A program made the position numbers and the translations under genes. DNA of 64,000 nt. It comes from Bacteroidales bacterium. GTDB taxonomy: Bacteria; Bacteroidota; Bacteroidia; Bacteroidales; UBA932. Numbering within the stretch: position 1 is the stretch's first letter; every line of letters begins with the position of its first letter. Positions 1 to 9,900 of the stretch are shown one piece after another. The stretch spans positions 62,001 to 126,000 of the forward strand of contig JAFSQE010000008.1 in the NCBI GenBank assembly GCA_017446775.1. The letters run 5' to 3'. The notes beneath the pieces were generated by a model. That model did no database searches, had not been told where the DNA came from, and worked only from the letters and a program-made list of their open reading frames with translations.

Positions 1-374
1 CCCTTGGAAGACGTAAATCAGCTGTTGCTCGCGTTTATGTTAGCACCGGTAAAGGCAACATCACCATCAACGACCGCCCGATGGACGAGTATTTCAAAGA
101 GGATACTCTCCGCTATATCGTTCGTCAGCCGCTGGAAGTTACCGATACCCTCGCTTCTTTCGACATCAAGGTCAATCTTGATGGCGGCGGAATCAAAGGT
201 CAGGCAGAGGCACTCCGCCTTGCAATTGCACGCGCACTTTGCAAAGTGGACACCGAGGCCTATCGTCCGGTTCTGAAGTCTAACGGCTTCCTGACCCGCG
301 ATGCGCGCGAGGTCGAGAGAAAGAAACCTGGCCGTCCTGGTGCACGTAAGCGTTTCCAGTTCAGCAAACGTTAA
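1..374 (+). CDS. rpsI: 30S ribosomal protein S9, 5' end missing
   Basis: Structural protein of the small ribosomal subunit; its basic C-terminal tail reaches the P-site tRNA. The frame is open from base 3, with the first visible residues [13 protein letters not shown], which is the conserved S9 N-terminal block. The end [13 protein letters not shown] is the typical basic S9 tail. Only the first few codons, including the start, lie outside the window. In Bacteroidota rpsI normally follows rplM and precedes rpsB and tsf; the downstream part of that order is seen here. Confidence 0.96.
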   Translation, partial: LGRRKSAVARVYVSTGKGNITINDRPMDEYFKEDTLRYIVRQPLEVTDTLASFDIKVNLDGGGIKGQAEALRLAIARALCKVDTEAYRPVLKSNGFLTRDAREVERKKPGRPGARKRFQFSKR

Positions 375-463
375 CATTAACACTGATTTACATTACGCAC
401 AGCAGCTATTTGAAAATTACGGGACCAAACTTTTTGCTACCCATAGTTTGTACTGCTGCGGAA

Positions 464-501
464 AATATGAGAGACCAATTTCTGATTGCTACCCTCATAT
501 T
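464..501 (+). promoter_or_regulatory. Possible structured leader of rpsB
   Basis: The 165-base gap between rpsI and rpsB holds a perfect 8-bp inverted repeat, AATATGAG at 464-471 and CTCATATT at 494-501, around a 22-base loop. The 9-mer TTGCTACCC occurs at 434-442 and again at 486-494, the second copy straddling the loop and the 3' arm. Leaders bound by S2 control rpsB in other bacteria, so an autoregulatory element is possible. No match to a known family was tested. Confidence 0.3.
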
Positions 502-539
502 GATGAAAAGAGAAAAAACAAAACAAAGAATTTAAAAAA

Positions 540-1361
540 ATGTCAAGAACAAATTTCCAAGACTTGCTTGATGCAGGTGTTCACTTCGGTCACCAGAAGA
601 GAAAATGGAATCCCAAAATGGCTCCGTACATTTTCATGGAGAAGAACGGGATCCATATCATCGACCTGCATAAGACTGTAGTTAAAATAGACGAGGCAGC
701 AGCAGCCCTCAAGCAGTTCGCACGCACGGGCCGCAAGGTGCTCTTTGTTGCCACCAAGAAACAGGCCAAGGATATCGTGGCAGAGAAGGCAGCAGCCGTT
801 GGAATGCCCTACGTAACTGAGCGCTGGGCAGGCGGTATGCTCACCAACTTCCCCACCATCCGCAAGGCCGTTAAGAAAATGACCAACATCGACAAGATGA
901 AGGAAGACGGTACCTATGACACTCTCGCAAAGCGCGAGCGTCTGCAGATAGACCGCCAGAAGGCAAAACTTGAGAAGAACCTCGGTTCCATCAAGGATCT
1001 GGCACGCCTCCCTTCTGCACTCTTCGTTGTGGATGTCCAGAAAGAGGTCAACGCCGTAAAAGAGGCCAATCGTTTGAATATCCCGGTATTTGCAATGGTT
1101 GATACATGTTGCGATCCCACAAACATTGATTATGTAATTCCGGCAAACGACGATGCTGCTAAGTCTATCGCAATCGTGATGGACGCAGTTTGCGCTGCAA
1201 TCGCAGAGGGCGTGGCAGAGCGTCAGATGGACAAGGACAAAGAGGCTGAGGCAAAGGGCGAAGAGGAAGAGGTACGCGCAAAGAAGGTGCGTCCCCGCCG
1301 CACTGCACGCAAAGATGCAGAGCCCGCAGCAGAGGCTAAGGCAGAGGAAGTTGCAGAGTAA
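540..1361 (+). CDS. rpsB: 30S ribosomal protein S2
   Basis: Small-subunit ribosomal protein, 273 residues. The N-terminus (FQDLLDAGVHFGHQKRKWNP) and the block ERWAGGMLTNF are diagnostic of S2. The last 40 or so residues form a charged, Lys/Glu/Ala-rich tail that is longer than in E. coli S2. The start ATG follows a run of A residues with no Shine-Dalgarno, which is normal for this phylum. It lies 26 bases upstream of tsf, with which it is almost certainly co-transcribed; its own leader may carry a control element. Confidence 0.97.
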   Translation: MSRTNFQDLLDAGVHFGHQKRKWNPKMAPYIFMEKNGIHIIDLHKTVVKIDEAAAALKQFARTGRKVLFVATKKQAKDIVAEKAAAVGMPYVTERWAGGMLTNFPTIRKAVKKMTNIDKMKEDGTYDTLAKRERLQIDRQKAKLEKNLGSIKDLARLPSALFVVDVQKEVNAVKEANRLNIPVFAMVDTCCDPTNIDYVIPANDDAAKSIAIVMDAVCAAIAEGVAERQMDKDKEAEAKGEEEEVRAKKVRPRRTARKDAEPAAEAKAEEVAE

Positions 1362-1387
1362 TTATTAACCGTCAAAATCATTTCGAG

Positions 1388-2383
1388 ATGGAAATTAAAG
1401 CAGTAGATGTTGCAAAGTTGCGCAAAATGACCGGTGCAGGCATGATGGACTGCAAGAAGGCTCTCGTAGAGGCTGAAGGCGACTTTGAGCGTGCACAGGA
1501 GATTATCCGCGAGAAGGGCAAGCTGGTTGCAGCTAAACGCGCCGACCGCGAGACCAACGAGGGTGCGGTAATTGCACGCATCACTCCCGACGGCAAGACC
1601 GCTATCCTGGTAGCCCTTGGCTGCGAGACCGACTTCGTATCGGCTACCGCAGAGTTCAAGGCACTTGCAGAGGCTGTTGCCGATGCAGCTATGGCTGCGC
1701 TTCCCGAGGACAAGGCTGCCCTTGAGAATGCACCCATGCCTAACGGACAGACCGTTGCCGAGTTCATCACAGAGCAGGCTGCAAAATGTGGCGAGAAGCA
1801 CCAGATTGCCTACTATGCAAAGATGCAGGCAGAGTATATCGGCTCTTACATCCACTTTACCCGTAAAGACGGTGCGATTGTCGGCTTCAACAAAGAGGTT
1901 CCGGCAGATCTGGCAAAGCACATCGCAATGCAGGTGACTTCCATGAAGCCCGTTGCTGTAGATGAGGCCAGCGTTCCCGCCAACGTAGTGGAGCAGGAGA
2001 TGACCGTAGCTGTAGAGAAGACCCGCGAAGAGCAGATCCGCAAGGCTGTGGACAACGCCCTCAAGAAGGCAGGCATCAACCCGGCACACTGCGACAGCGA
2101 CGACCATATCGCTTCCAACACCGCCAAGGGTTGGCTCACAGAGGCACAGGCTGCACAGGCACGCGAGATAATCGCTACCGTGGGCGCAAGCGCAGCAGCA
2201 AGCCTCAACGAGGGTATGATCCAGAACATCGCCAAGGGCCGCCTTGCTAAGTTCTTCAAAGAGCAGACACTTGAGAACCAGGAGTTTGTAATGGAGGGCA
2301 AGGTCAGCGTCAAGGATTATATCAAGAGCGTTGACGCAGCTGCCAAGGTTACCGCTTTCTGCCGCTTCTCCCTGAGCGACTAA
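1388..2383 (+). CDS. tsf: Translation elongation factor Ts
   Basis: Guanine-nucleotide exchange factor that recycles EF-Tu; 331 residues, cytoplasmic. The N-terminal UBA-like domain contains KLRKMTGAGMMDCKKAL near residues 10-27, and the hallmark CETDFVSATAEF follows near residue 80. Both are standard for EF-Ts and contain the residues that disturb the Mg site of EF-Tu. The gene follows rpsB at 26 bases, the usual rpsB-tsf pair, and is closed by a strong intrinsic terminator at 2408-2446. Confidence 0.97.
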   Translation: MEIKAVDVAKLRKMTGAGMMDCKKALVEAEGDFERAQEIIREKGKLVAAKRADRETNEGAVIARITPDGKTAILVALGCETDFVSATAEFKALAEAVADAAMAALPEDKAALENAPMPNGQTVAEFITEQAAKCGEKHQIAYYAKMQAEYIGSYIHFTRKDGAIVGFNKEVPADLAKHIAMQVTSMKPVAVDEASVPANVVEQEMTVAVEKTREEQIRKAVDNALKKAGINPAHCDSDDHIASNTAKGWLTEAQAAQAREIIATVGASAAASLNEGMIQNIAKGRLAKFFKEQTLENQEFVMEGKVSVKDYIKSVDAAAKVTAFCRFSLSD

Positions 2384-2407
2384 GCTTTAACGGCAAGTTT
2401 CTTATAA

Positions 2408-2446
2408 ATAAAAGACCGGCTTTTGCGGCTGGTCTTTTATTTTTTT
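2408..2446 (+). terminator. Intrinsic terminator of rpsI-rpsB-tsf
   Basis: ATAAAAGACC (2408-2417) pairs with GGTCTTTTAT (2431-2440), and the stem extends inward by three pairs (one G-T) around a 7-base loop. A run of T residues follows on the plus strand. It lies 24 bases past the tsf stop. Confidence 0.9.
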
Positions 2447-2475
2447 ATACTTTTATCGAAACAAATCATAACGAC

Positions 2476-4287
2476 ATGAAAAAATACCTGATGGCGCTCT
2501 TGTGCCTTGTTGTGGCTGCTGCCTGTGCAGAGCAAAAAAAAGAAGTTGTTGACTGGAGTCCTGCCGGAGAGCATATCCTGACCCAGTGGGGCGAGAATCT
2601 TGACCCCGCGAATGTCCTCCCGGAATATCCCCGGCCGCAGATGGTGCGCAGCCAGTGGATGAACCTGAACGGCCTGTGGGACTACACCACCAGCCTTGCC
2701 AGCGGCAAGATTCTGGTGCCGTTCCCGCTGGAGAGTGCCCTGAGCGGCGTATGCGGCAAGGTGGGCGAGGATTCGCTGCTGGTTTACAGCCGCACATTCT
2801 CTCTTCCTGCCAGCTATCTCAAGGGGCGCGTGCTGCTCAACTGCGGCGCCATAGATTGCTACAGCACCATCCGTATCAACGGAGAGGTGGCAGCGGAGCA
2901 CGCCGGTGGCTATACCTCTTTCAGCGTAGACATCACCGACTATCTGCACAAGGGGGAGAATGAGATCCAGGTGGCCGTAATCGACCGCACCGACACCGAT
3001 TTCAATGCCGTGGGCAAGCAGAGGGTCAATGCCAGCGGAATATGGTACACATCGGTCACAGGTATCTGGCAGACTATCTGGCTGGAGCCGGTGGCAGCAA
3101 ACCATATCGAGAAACTGCGGATAACACCATATCTGGACCTTAATACATTCACCGTTGAGGCCATCAGCACCGCCGGTGGCGAAGTTGAGGTGAAGATTCT
3201 CTCGGCTGGCCGCACTGTGGCTTCCGGTGCCGGACAGGCGGGGAAGGAGATAAACATCAAAGTGGACCAGCCGCACCTGTGGAGTCCGGACGACCCGTTC
3301 CTCTACGATGTCAAGGTTGTCCTTAAGGACGGCGGCAAGAAGGTAGACCAGGTGGCAAGCTACGCCGCCATGCGCAAGGTTTCTGCCTGCCGCGACAACG
3401 ACGGCACGCTGCGCATCGCCCTCAACGACAAGCCGGTATTCTGCTTTGGTCCGCTGGATCAGGGATGGTGGCCCGACGGCCTGTATACCGCCCCTACAGA
3501 CGAGGCTCTTGAGTTTGACATCCGCCGCACCAAGGAGCTGGGTTACAACACCATCCGTAAGCACGTAAAGGTAGAGTCGGACCGCTGGTATTACCATTGC
3601 GACCGCCTTGGCATGCTGGTATGGCAGGATATGCCCAACGGCGACAACACCACCAGCCCCAGGTGGGACGGCCGGGACGATTTCAAGCCTGTGCCGGAAC
3701 CGGAACCTGCGCGCAGCGAGGCCAGCCGCAACCAATACTGGCGTGACTGGTCTGCAATTATGGAGCAGCTGCACAACCACCCCTGCATCATCGTCTGGGT
3801 CCCGTTCAACGAGGCCTGGGGCCAGTTCAATACGATGGAGACCGCTACCCGCACCAAGCTCATGGATCCGACCCGCCTGGTGAACCCCGCCAGCGGCGGC
3901 AACCTCTACCCATGCGGCGACATAATGGACTTCCACAACTATTCCGAGATGCCGGTTCCCCAAACCTCCCCGCACAAGGATTACGTGGTGGTGATGGGAG
4001 AGTTCGGAGGCCTTGGCCTGCGGATACCCGGACATACATGGGTAGACGACGGATGGGGCTATCGCGAGCTGGGAGACAGCGCAGCCCTCACCGACAAGTA
4101 TATCAACTACGTCGAGAAGATAATTGCCAATGTTGGGCCGATGGATATCTCCGCTGCGATTTATACCCAGACTACCGACTGCGAAACGGAGCTCAACGGC
4201 TTCTACACATACGACCGCAAGGTGTTCAAGTTTGACGAAGAACGGTTCAGCGAAATCAACACCAGACTGAGTCATATTTTTGACTGA
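2476..4287 (+). CDS. Glycoside hydrolase family 2 lipoprotein
   Basis: Predicted exo-glycosidase of the beta-galactosidase/beta-glucuronidase superfamily, 603 residues. The start ATG gives a lipoprotein signal with the lipid-bearing Cys17 (VAAAC), so it should be anchored on the periplasmic face or the cell surface. Domain order is jelly-roll sugar-binding domain (about 40-190), Ig-like domain (about 195-290) and TIM barrel (about 300-600). The acid/base Glu446 sits in FNEAWGQF and the likely nucleophile Glu509 in VMGEFGG. It lacks the long C-terminal domains of LacZ. Substrate cannot be read from sequence. It stands alone between the tsf terminator and the efflux operon. Confidence 0.88.
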   Translation: MKKYLMALLCLVVAAACAEQKKEVVDWSPAGEHILTQWGENLDPANVLPEYPRPQMVRSQWMNLNGLWDYTTSLASGKILVPFPLESALSGVCGKVGEDSLLVYSRTFSLPASYLKGRVLLNCGAIDCYSTIRINGEVAAEHAGGYTSFSVDITDYLHKGENEIQVAVIDRTDTDFNAVGKQRVNASGIWYTSVTGIWQTIWLEPVAANHIEKLRITPYLDLNTFTVEAISTAGGEVEVKILSAGRTVASGAGQAGKEINIKVDQPHLWSPDDPFLYDVKVVLKDGGKKVDQVASYAAMRKVSACRDNDGTLRIALNDKPVFCFGPLDQGWWPDGLYTAPTDEALEFDIRRTKELGYNTIRKHVKVESDRWYYHCDRLGMLVWQDMPNGDNTTSPRWDGRDDFKPVPEPEPARSEASRNQYWRDWSAIMEQLHNHPCIIVWVPFNEAWGQFNTMETATRTKLMDPTRLVNPASGGNLYPCGDIMDFHNYSEMPVPQTSPHKDYVVVMGEFGGLGLRIPGHTWVDDGWGYRELGDSAALTDKYINYVEKIIANVGPMDISAAIYTQTTDCETELNGFYTYDRKVFKFDEERFSEINTRLSHIFD

Positions 4288-4354
4288 GTGACCCGCCGAG
4301 TGGCCTGTGGCGTGTTTTTTGCAGCACACGGCTGTTTCTTATCAACAAACAAGT

Positions 4355-5659
4355 ATGAAAATCAACATAAAGAGGGCGGTATTGTGTGCAGGCGTTTTTG
4401 CTGCATGGACCCTTTCCGCCCTCTCTGCCTTTTCACAACAGAAGCTCTCGCTTTCCCTGCAGCAGGCCATGGACCTGGCGGTGGAGCGTAACAACACGCT
4501 TGCCAATGCCGCCCTGGACGTCCGCATCGCCAAGGCCAACAAGTGGGCGGCTATCGCTGCGATGCTGCCCCAGATCAGTGGCAGTGCCGATTATTCCAAC
4601 TTCATGGGTTACGAAATGGACCTGCGCGGTATGACCATCGCCATGCCGCCGTATGTGACCCTTGGCGTGCGCACCAGCGTTACATTTACCCCGGCGATGC
4701 TGGTAAATGCCCAGATAAGCGAGATATCGGACAAGATGTCGGATATCACCCTGCAGCAGAGCGAACAGGATATCACCAACCAGGTCAAGACGCTTTACCT
4801 GTCGGCCCTTGTGTCGGAAGAGGTTCTGGATCTTCTGGGGCGCAACCTGGAATGCCTCAATCGGCTTTATGACATGACCACCACATCGGTAAGCGTGGGG
4901 GCTAGCGAGCAGACCGCCGCCGACCAGATAGCGGTGCAGGTGGCGCAGCTGGTCAACAGCATCGCCAGCAGCCGCCGTACCATAGAGATGACGTATAACT
5001 CTCTGAGGCTGTTGCTGGACGAGGATGTAACCACCGAGATAGAGCTCACCGACTATCTGGAAAGCCTGATGTCCACCGACGACTACATGGAGCTCCTTGC
5101 AGAGGATTTTGACCTTGAGCGCAACTACACCTGGCAGCTGGCCAGCAAGAGCACGGAGCTTAGTAAAAAGCAGCTGGATGCCACGGTGATGGGCTCGTTG
5201 CCCAGCCTTACGGCATATCACCAGTACAGTTACAAGGAGTATCTGAGCAAGGATGCGAACGTGATGAACATGACCCCGCCCAACATGGTGGGGGCGACCC
5301 TCTCCGTGCCGATTTTTACCTCGCTGCAGCAGACAAAGAAGGTAGAGGCGGCGCGCCTGGCGTACGACAAGCAGAAAAACACGATGCACGACACAGAGCA
5401 GTCGCTAAAGGTGCAGCACCGCCAGCTCTGCTACAACCTGAGCACGGCGTTTGACACATACACCACCCAGAAGCAGAACATGGAGGTAACCCAGCGTGTG
5501 TTTGACAACATCTCCCGCCGCTATGAGCAGGGTTATTCGTCTGCGATGGATCTGACCAACACCGGCACCACCCTGATAAACGCCCAGAGCACCTACGTGC
5601 AGTCTATCATGGAGTTTCTGAATGCCCGTATCGCCCTTGAAAAACTGTTGAATAAATAA
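4355..5659 (+). CDS. TolC-family outer-membrane efflux channel
   Basis: Outer-membrane exit duct of a tripartite efflux pump, 434 residues. The chosen ATG at 4355 gives a clean signal peptide (MKINIKRAVLCAG to SAFS, cut before QQ); an in-frame ATG 48 bases upstream would spoil it. Two repeats of long helices with alternating polar residues, and the LSLQQAMDLAVERN opening, are typical of the family. It is the first gene of the operon TolC, adaptor, RND pump, PII-like. The same order is known in Porphyromonas gingivalis, where the pump is called XepCAB. The drug or metabolite exported is unknown. Confidence 0.9.
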   Translation: MKINIKRAVLCAGVFAAWTLSALSAFSQQKLSLSLQQAMDLAVERNNTLANAALDVRIAKANKWAAIAAMLPQISGSADYSNFMGYEMDLRGMTIAMPPYVTLGVRTSVTFTPAMLVNAQISEISDKMSDITLQQSEQDITNQVKTLYLSALVSEEVLDLLGRNLECLNRLYDMTTTSVSVGASEQTAADQIAVQVAQLVNSIASSRRTIEMTYNSLRLLLDEDVTTEIELTDYLESLMSTDDYMELLAEDFDLERNYTWQLASKSTELSKKQLDATVMGSLPSLTAYHQYSYKEYLSKDANVMNMTPPNMVGATLSVPIFTSLQQTKKVEAARLAYDKQKNTMHDTEQSLKVQHRQLCYNLSTAFDTYTTQKQNMEVTQRVFDNISRRYEQGYSSAMDLTNTGTTLINAQSTYVQSIMEFLNARIALEKLLNK

Positions 5660-5661
5660 GC

Positions 5662-6696
5662 ATGAGATATATGAAGAAGTTTTCTTTTTTGATGGTTTGC
5701 GCCCTGGCGGTTTTTGCCGCATCCTGCAACGGTTCCCAGAAAAAGGGGCAGGATACCGGCGAAAAGGTTCGCGAAGAGCTTGTAGAGACCACCATTCTCA
5801 AACCGGTGGAGGTGATGCGCACGATTGATGTATCCACAACCGTAGAGGGCTATCAGAAGATGAGCGTTGCCCCCAGCGTAACGGGCCGCATAGAGCATAT
5901 CTTCGTGGATGTGGGCAGCCGAGTATCCCGCGGGGCCAACCTGGTCAGGATGGACCAGCAGCAATACAACACCACAAAGCTGACCTTTGCCAACCTTACT
6001 CTGGAGCTGGGCCGTCTGGAGGCGCTGGTGGCCACAGGTGCCGTTTCGCAGCAGACTTTCGACCAGACAAAGCTCAGCTACGAGCAGACCAAAGAGAACC
6101 TGAGATTCCTTGAAGAGAACACCTTTGTAAAGGCTCAGTTCCCCGGCGTGATATCCGCCAAAAACTATGAGGACGGCGAGCTTTACAGCGGCCAGGCCAT
6201 CCTGGAGCTGACTCAGATAAACACCCTCAAGGCGCTGATGCCGATTCCCGAGACCTACTACCCGCGCGTCAAGGCTGGGATGAAGGTGGATATCCGCTCC
6301 GAGATTTATCCCGAGGCGGTGTTCCCCGCATCCGTCGAGGTGGTTTATCCCACCATCGATCCCGCCACCCACACCTTTACCGTTAAGGTGCGCATCCCCA
6401 ACGGCGACGAGCGGCTGCGCCCCGGCATGTATGTCCACTCTTCGCTGGAGATGGGCAGCAGCACAGCGCTGCTGATACCCTATCAGGCGGTACAGAAGCT
6501 CACCGGCGCCAACGACCGCTACATCTACCTGAACGACGGCGGTGTGGCAAAGCGCGTATTCGTGCAGATGGGGCAGCGTTTCGACGATAAGATAGAGGTG
6601 ATATCGGAAGAGGTCCGCGAGGGCGTGGAGGTCGTCACCACCGGCGCAGAGAAGCTGGTGAACGGCTGCCGCCTGAACATCTCCAAAACTTATTAG
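5662..6696 (+). CDS. RND efflux periplasmic adaptor lipoprotein (HlyD/AcrA type)
   Basis: Membrane-fusion protein that links the inner-membrane pump to the TolC-like duct; 344 residues. The lipobox FAASC puts the lipid on Cys22. A lipoyl-like half motif (VTGRIEHIFVDVGSRV) near residues 73-88 is followed by a short coiled-coil hairpin (about 105-155), then beta-barrel and membrane-proximal domains. The start is 2 bases past the TolC stop, so translation is probably coupled. A second ATG at 5671 would also preserve the signal. Confidence 0.92.
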   Translation: MRYMKKFSFLMVCALAVFAASCNGSQKKGQDTGEKVREELVETTILKPVEVMRTIDVSTTVEGYQKMSVAPSVTGRIEHIFVDVGSRVSRGANLVRMDQQQYNTTKLTFANLTLELGRLEALVATGAVSQQTFDQTKLSYEQTKENLRFLEENTFVKAQFPGVISAKNYEDGELYSGQAILELTQINTLKALMPIPETYYPRVKAGMKVDIRSEIYPEAVFPASVEVVYPTIDPATHTFTVKVRIPNGDERLRPGMYVHSSLEMGSSTALLIPYQAVQKLTGANDRYIYLNDGGVAKRVFVQMGQRFDDKIEVISEEVREGVEVVTTGAEKLVNGCRLNISKTY

Positions 6697-6705
6697 CAGC
6701 CGGCC

Positions 6706-9700
6706 ATGAGTATCTATAAATCTGCGATAGACAATCCCGTAACGACGCTGCTGGTTTATGTGGCGGTGGTGATTATCGGCGTGTTTGCGTTCCTGCAGCT
6801 GCCGGTGGACCGCTTCCCGCAGATGGACCCTCCGTACATTACGGTGATGACAACATATCCGGGTGCGAGCGCTTCGGAGGTGGAGGCCAACGTCACCAAG
6901 CTGGTGGAGAACAGCCTCAACTCTGTGGACCACCTCAAGCGGATGACGTCCACCTCAAAGGATAACTACTCCACAGTGCTTCTGGAGATGGAGTGGGGGG
7001 CCGACATGGACGAGGCCATGAACGATATCCGCTCTTATGTGGATATGCTCAAGGATAACCTCCCCACCGGCTGCACCAACCCCTACATCTTCAAGTTCAA
7101 CTCTTCTGCCGCGCCGGTAATCGTCTATTCCGTGACCGCGGGCGACAGCTACGCCGGCCTGGAGAAGATACTGAACGACATCATGGTGCCGCAGCTCAAC
7201 CGGGTGGACGGCATCGGCAACATCGCCATCTCCGGCGCCCCCGAACGCTACGTATACATCGATGTGGACCAGAACAAGCTGGACGCCTTCGGCATCCCTC
7301 TGGAGAGCATCGGCACGGCGATCAGCGCAAACAACGTGAACATATCGGGCGGCGTGGTTAAGATGACCCGCGAGCAGTATAACCTGCAGGTGCGCAGTGA
7401 ATACCTGCAGAGCCGCGAGATAGAGGATATCGTGGTCACCACCACCGCTGCCGGGCAGAAGGTGTTCGTGCGCGACGTGGCAACGGTGCGTGATACAATC
7501 AAGGACCTTTCGTTGGACGAGAAGATCAACGGCCGCGATGGCGTGCGCATGCGTATCACCAAGCAGACCGGCGCCAACACGGTGAAGATTTGCCGCGACG
7601 TGCGGAAGGAGATGGAGAACATCAAACACAATCTGCCCAGCGACATAGATATCCGGGTGCTGTTCGATACCTCCGAAGAGATCGAGGACTCCATCAACTC
7701 CCTTGAAGAGTCCATCCTGTATGCGCTGCTGTTCGTAGTGCTGGTGGTATTCCTCTTCCTGGGCAAGTGGCGCGCGACCTTCATCATCGGCATCACCATC
7801 CCCATCGCCCTTATCGTGGGCTTTATCTACCTCTGGTTTGTGGGGAGCTCCATAAACATCATATCGCTCTGCTCGCTCACGGTGGCCATAGGTATGGTGG
7901 TGGACGACGCTATTGTGGTGCTTGAGAATATCTCCAAGCATATCGACAGGGGTTCGTCGCCCCGCGAGGCGGCCATATACGCCACCAACGAGGTGTGGAT
8001 ATCCGTTATCGCCACCACGCTGGTGATTGCGGCGGTGTTCATCCCGCTCACCATGCTCAAGGGTATGGCGGGTATGCTGTTCAAGGAGCTGGGCTGGATT
8101 GTGACCATAGTGGTGTCTACATCCACAGTGGTTGCCATCACCCTGACCCCCATGCTGGCCAGCAAGCTGCTCAAACCCCGCAAGGTCTCGGTGGACGCGC
8201 AGGGGCATCTTATAGAAGGTAAGCAGAACAAGGACTGGTACGATAAGAGCGTGGTGCGCGTGCTGGACAGGATAGACGACTGGTATGCCAACATGCTCCG
8301 ATTCTGCCTTAGGCACAAGGCCGGAACCCTGATAGTGGCGCTGCTGCTGTTCCTGGGATCGCTGGTGTTTGTTGCTAACGGCAGCATCGGCACCGATTTC
8401 ATGCAGCGTACCGACAACAGCCGTATCAGCATCAACATAGAGCTGCAGAACGGCACCAAGATAGAGCAGACGCTGCTCACCGCCCGCGCCATAGAGAAAC
8501 GCATCCAGGAGCTCGTGCCAGAGCTGGAGCGCGTGGCCACCACCGCCGGTACCAACGATGCCAGCGGTACGTCGGCCATCTTCAACAATACCACCAACAG
8601 CACCATCTCCATGACGGTGGTGTGCCAGAAGAAGAATCAGCGCAGCCGCTCTATCTTCGATATCGCGGAGGTGCTGCGCGCAGAGATAGCCAGATATCCC
8701 GAAATAGTCCGTTTCCAGTGCGTCGTGTCCAGCGGATTCGGCGGCGGTGGCGGTGCGTCCACGGTTAACGTGGAGATATACGGCTACGACTTTGATGCCA
8801 CCAACCTGGTGGCAACCGAGGTGAGCGAGGCTATCCGCAACAACGTCAAGGGTGCCCGCGACATCAAGATCAGCCGCGACAAGGACCGCCCCGAGCTCAA
8901 CGTGGTGGTTGACAAGGAGAAGGTATCGGCGCTGGGGCTGAGCTCCTCTGCCGTATCCACATATATCCGCAACCGCGTCAGCGGCCTCACCGTGGGCTAC
9001 CTTAAAGAGGACGGCGACGAGTATCCGATAGTGCTCCGCCTCACGGAAGAGAACCGCAACAGCCTCTCCGACATCATGGGGCTCACCATCCCGACCCCTG
9101 CCGGCGGCAAGGTCAAGCTGGGTGAGATAGCCACAGTAGAGGAGTACTTTGCACCGCCCAAGATAGAGCGCAAGAGCCGTCAGCGCTACGTGAGCGTGAG
9201 CGTAACGCCGCACGATGTATCGCTGGGCGATCTGGCGGCGGAGATCGATGCCGTGATGAAGGGGATGAACATGCCCAACGGCGTCACCTACACCCTGGCG
9301 GGTGACTACGAAGAGCAGCAGGAGAGCTTCGGCAACATGGCGCTGCTGCTGTTCCTGGTGCTGATGCTCATATATGTGGTGATGGCTTCGCAGTTCGGGT
9401 CGTTCTCCAAACCCGCCATCATCATGCTCGCCATCCCGTTTGCGGTTACGGGCGTGATCATAGCGCTGCTTATCACCAAGACCTCCCTTGACCTTATCGG
9501 CGCGCTGGGTCTTATCATGCTGACCGGTATCGTGGTAAAGAACGGTATCGTGCTGGTGGACTACATCAACCTGATGCGCGACCGCGGCTATGAGCTTAAC
9601 GAGGCCATCGCCCTGTCGGGCCGCAGCCGTCTGCGCCCCGTACTTATGACTGCGCTCACCACCCTGCTGGGTATGCTCCCCATGGCCCTCTCCACCGGCG

Positions 9701-9897
9701 AGGGCAGTGAGATGTGGCACCCCATGGGCGTGGTGGTTATAGGCGGTCTGCTGGTTTCCACCTTCATCACTCTTATCGTGGTGCCGGTATTCTATGCCGT
9801 GCTGAGCCGTCACGGAGAGCGCGACAAGCAGGAGAAACAGCGCAGGGAGTTTATTTTCATGAAGATCAATCCCGATGCAGAACCCATAAATCAGTAG
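6706..9897 (+). CDS. RND efflux pump, AcrB/MexB (HAE1) type
   Basis: Proton-driven inner-membrane exporter, 1063 residues, close to the usual 1030-1060. The protein has the classical two-fold layout: TM1 near residues 10-28, a large periplasmic loop, TM2-6, then the repeat. The proton-relay acids are present as Asp400-Asp401 in GMVVDDAIVVLEN, and the partner lysine is in TGIVVKNGIVLVDYIN. The HAE1 signature points to hydrophobic or amphipathic substrates rather than metal ions. It lies 9 bases after the adaptor and 3 bases before the PII-like gene. Confidence 0.95.
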   Translation: MSIYKSAIDNPVTTLLVYVAVVIIGVFAFLQLPVDRFPQMDPPYITVMTTYPGASASEVEANVTKLVENSLNSVDHLKRMTSTSKDNYSTVLLEMEWGADMDEAMNDIRSYVDMLKDNLPTGCTNPYIFKFNSSAAPVIVYSVTAGDSYAGLEKILNDIMVPQLNRVDGIGNIAISGAPERYVYIDVDQNKLDAFGIPLESIGTAISANNVNISGGVVKMTREQYNLQVRSEYLQSREIEDIVVTTTAAGQKVFVRDVATVRDTIKDLSLDEKINGRDGVRMRITKQTGANTVKICRDVRKEMENIKHNLPSDIDIRVLFDTSEEIEDSINSLEESILYALLFVVLVVFLFLGKWRATFIIGITIPIALIVGFIYLWFVGSSINIISLCSLTVAIGMVVDDAIVVLENISKHIDRGSSPREAAIYATNEVWISVIATTLVIAAVFIPLTMLKGMAGMLFKELGWIVTIVVSTSTVVAITLTPMLASKLLKPRKVSVDAQGHLIEGKQNKDWYDKSVVRVLDRIDDWYANMLRFCLRHKAGTLIVALLLFLGSLVFVANGSIGTDFMQRTDNSRISINIELQNGTKIEQTLLTARAIEKRIQELVPELERVATTAGTNDASGTSAIFNNTTNSTISMTVVCQKKNQRSRSIFDIAEVLRAEIARYPEIVRFQCVVSSGFGGGGGASTVNVEIYGYDFDATNLVATEVSEAIRNNVKGARDIKISRDKDRPELNVVVDKEKVSALGLSSSAVSTYIRNRVSGLTVGYLKEDGDEYPIVLRLTEENRNSLSDIMGLTIPTPAGGKVKLGEIATVEEYFAPPKIERKSRQRYVSVSVTPHDVSLGDLAAEIDAVMKGMNMPNGVTYTLAGDYEEQQESFGNMALLLFLVLMLIYVVMASQFGSFSKPAIIMLAIPFAVTGVIIALLITKTSLDLIGALGLIMLTGIVVKNGIVLVDYINLMRDRGYELNEAIALSGRSRLRPVLMTALTTLLGMLPMALSTGEGSEMWHPMGVVVIGGLLVSTFITLIVVPVFYAVLSRHGERDKQEKQRREFIFMKINPDAEPINQ

Positions 9898-9900
9898 CGT

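Noticed and set aside
1223..2107. Open frame of about 294 codons on the minus strand
   Set aside because: Antisense of rpsB and tsf, which are certain.
2437..4329. Open frame of about 630 codons on the minus strand
   Set aside because: Antisense of the GH2 gene, which has its catalytic residues and a lipobox.
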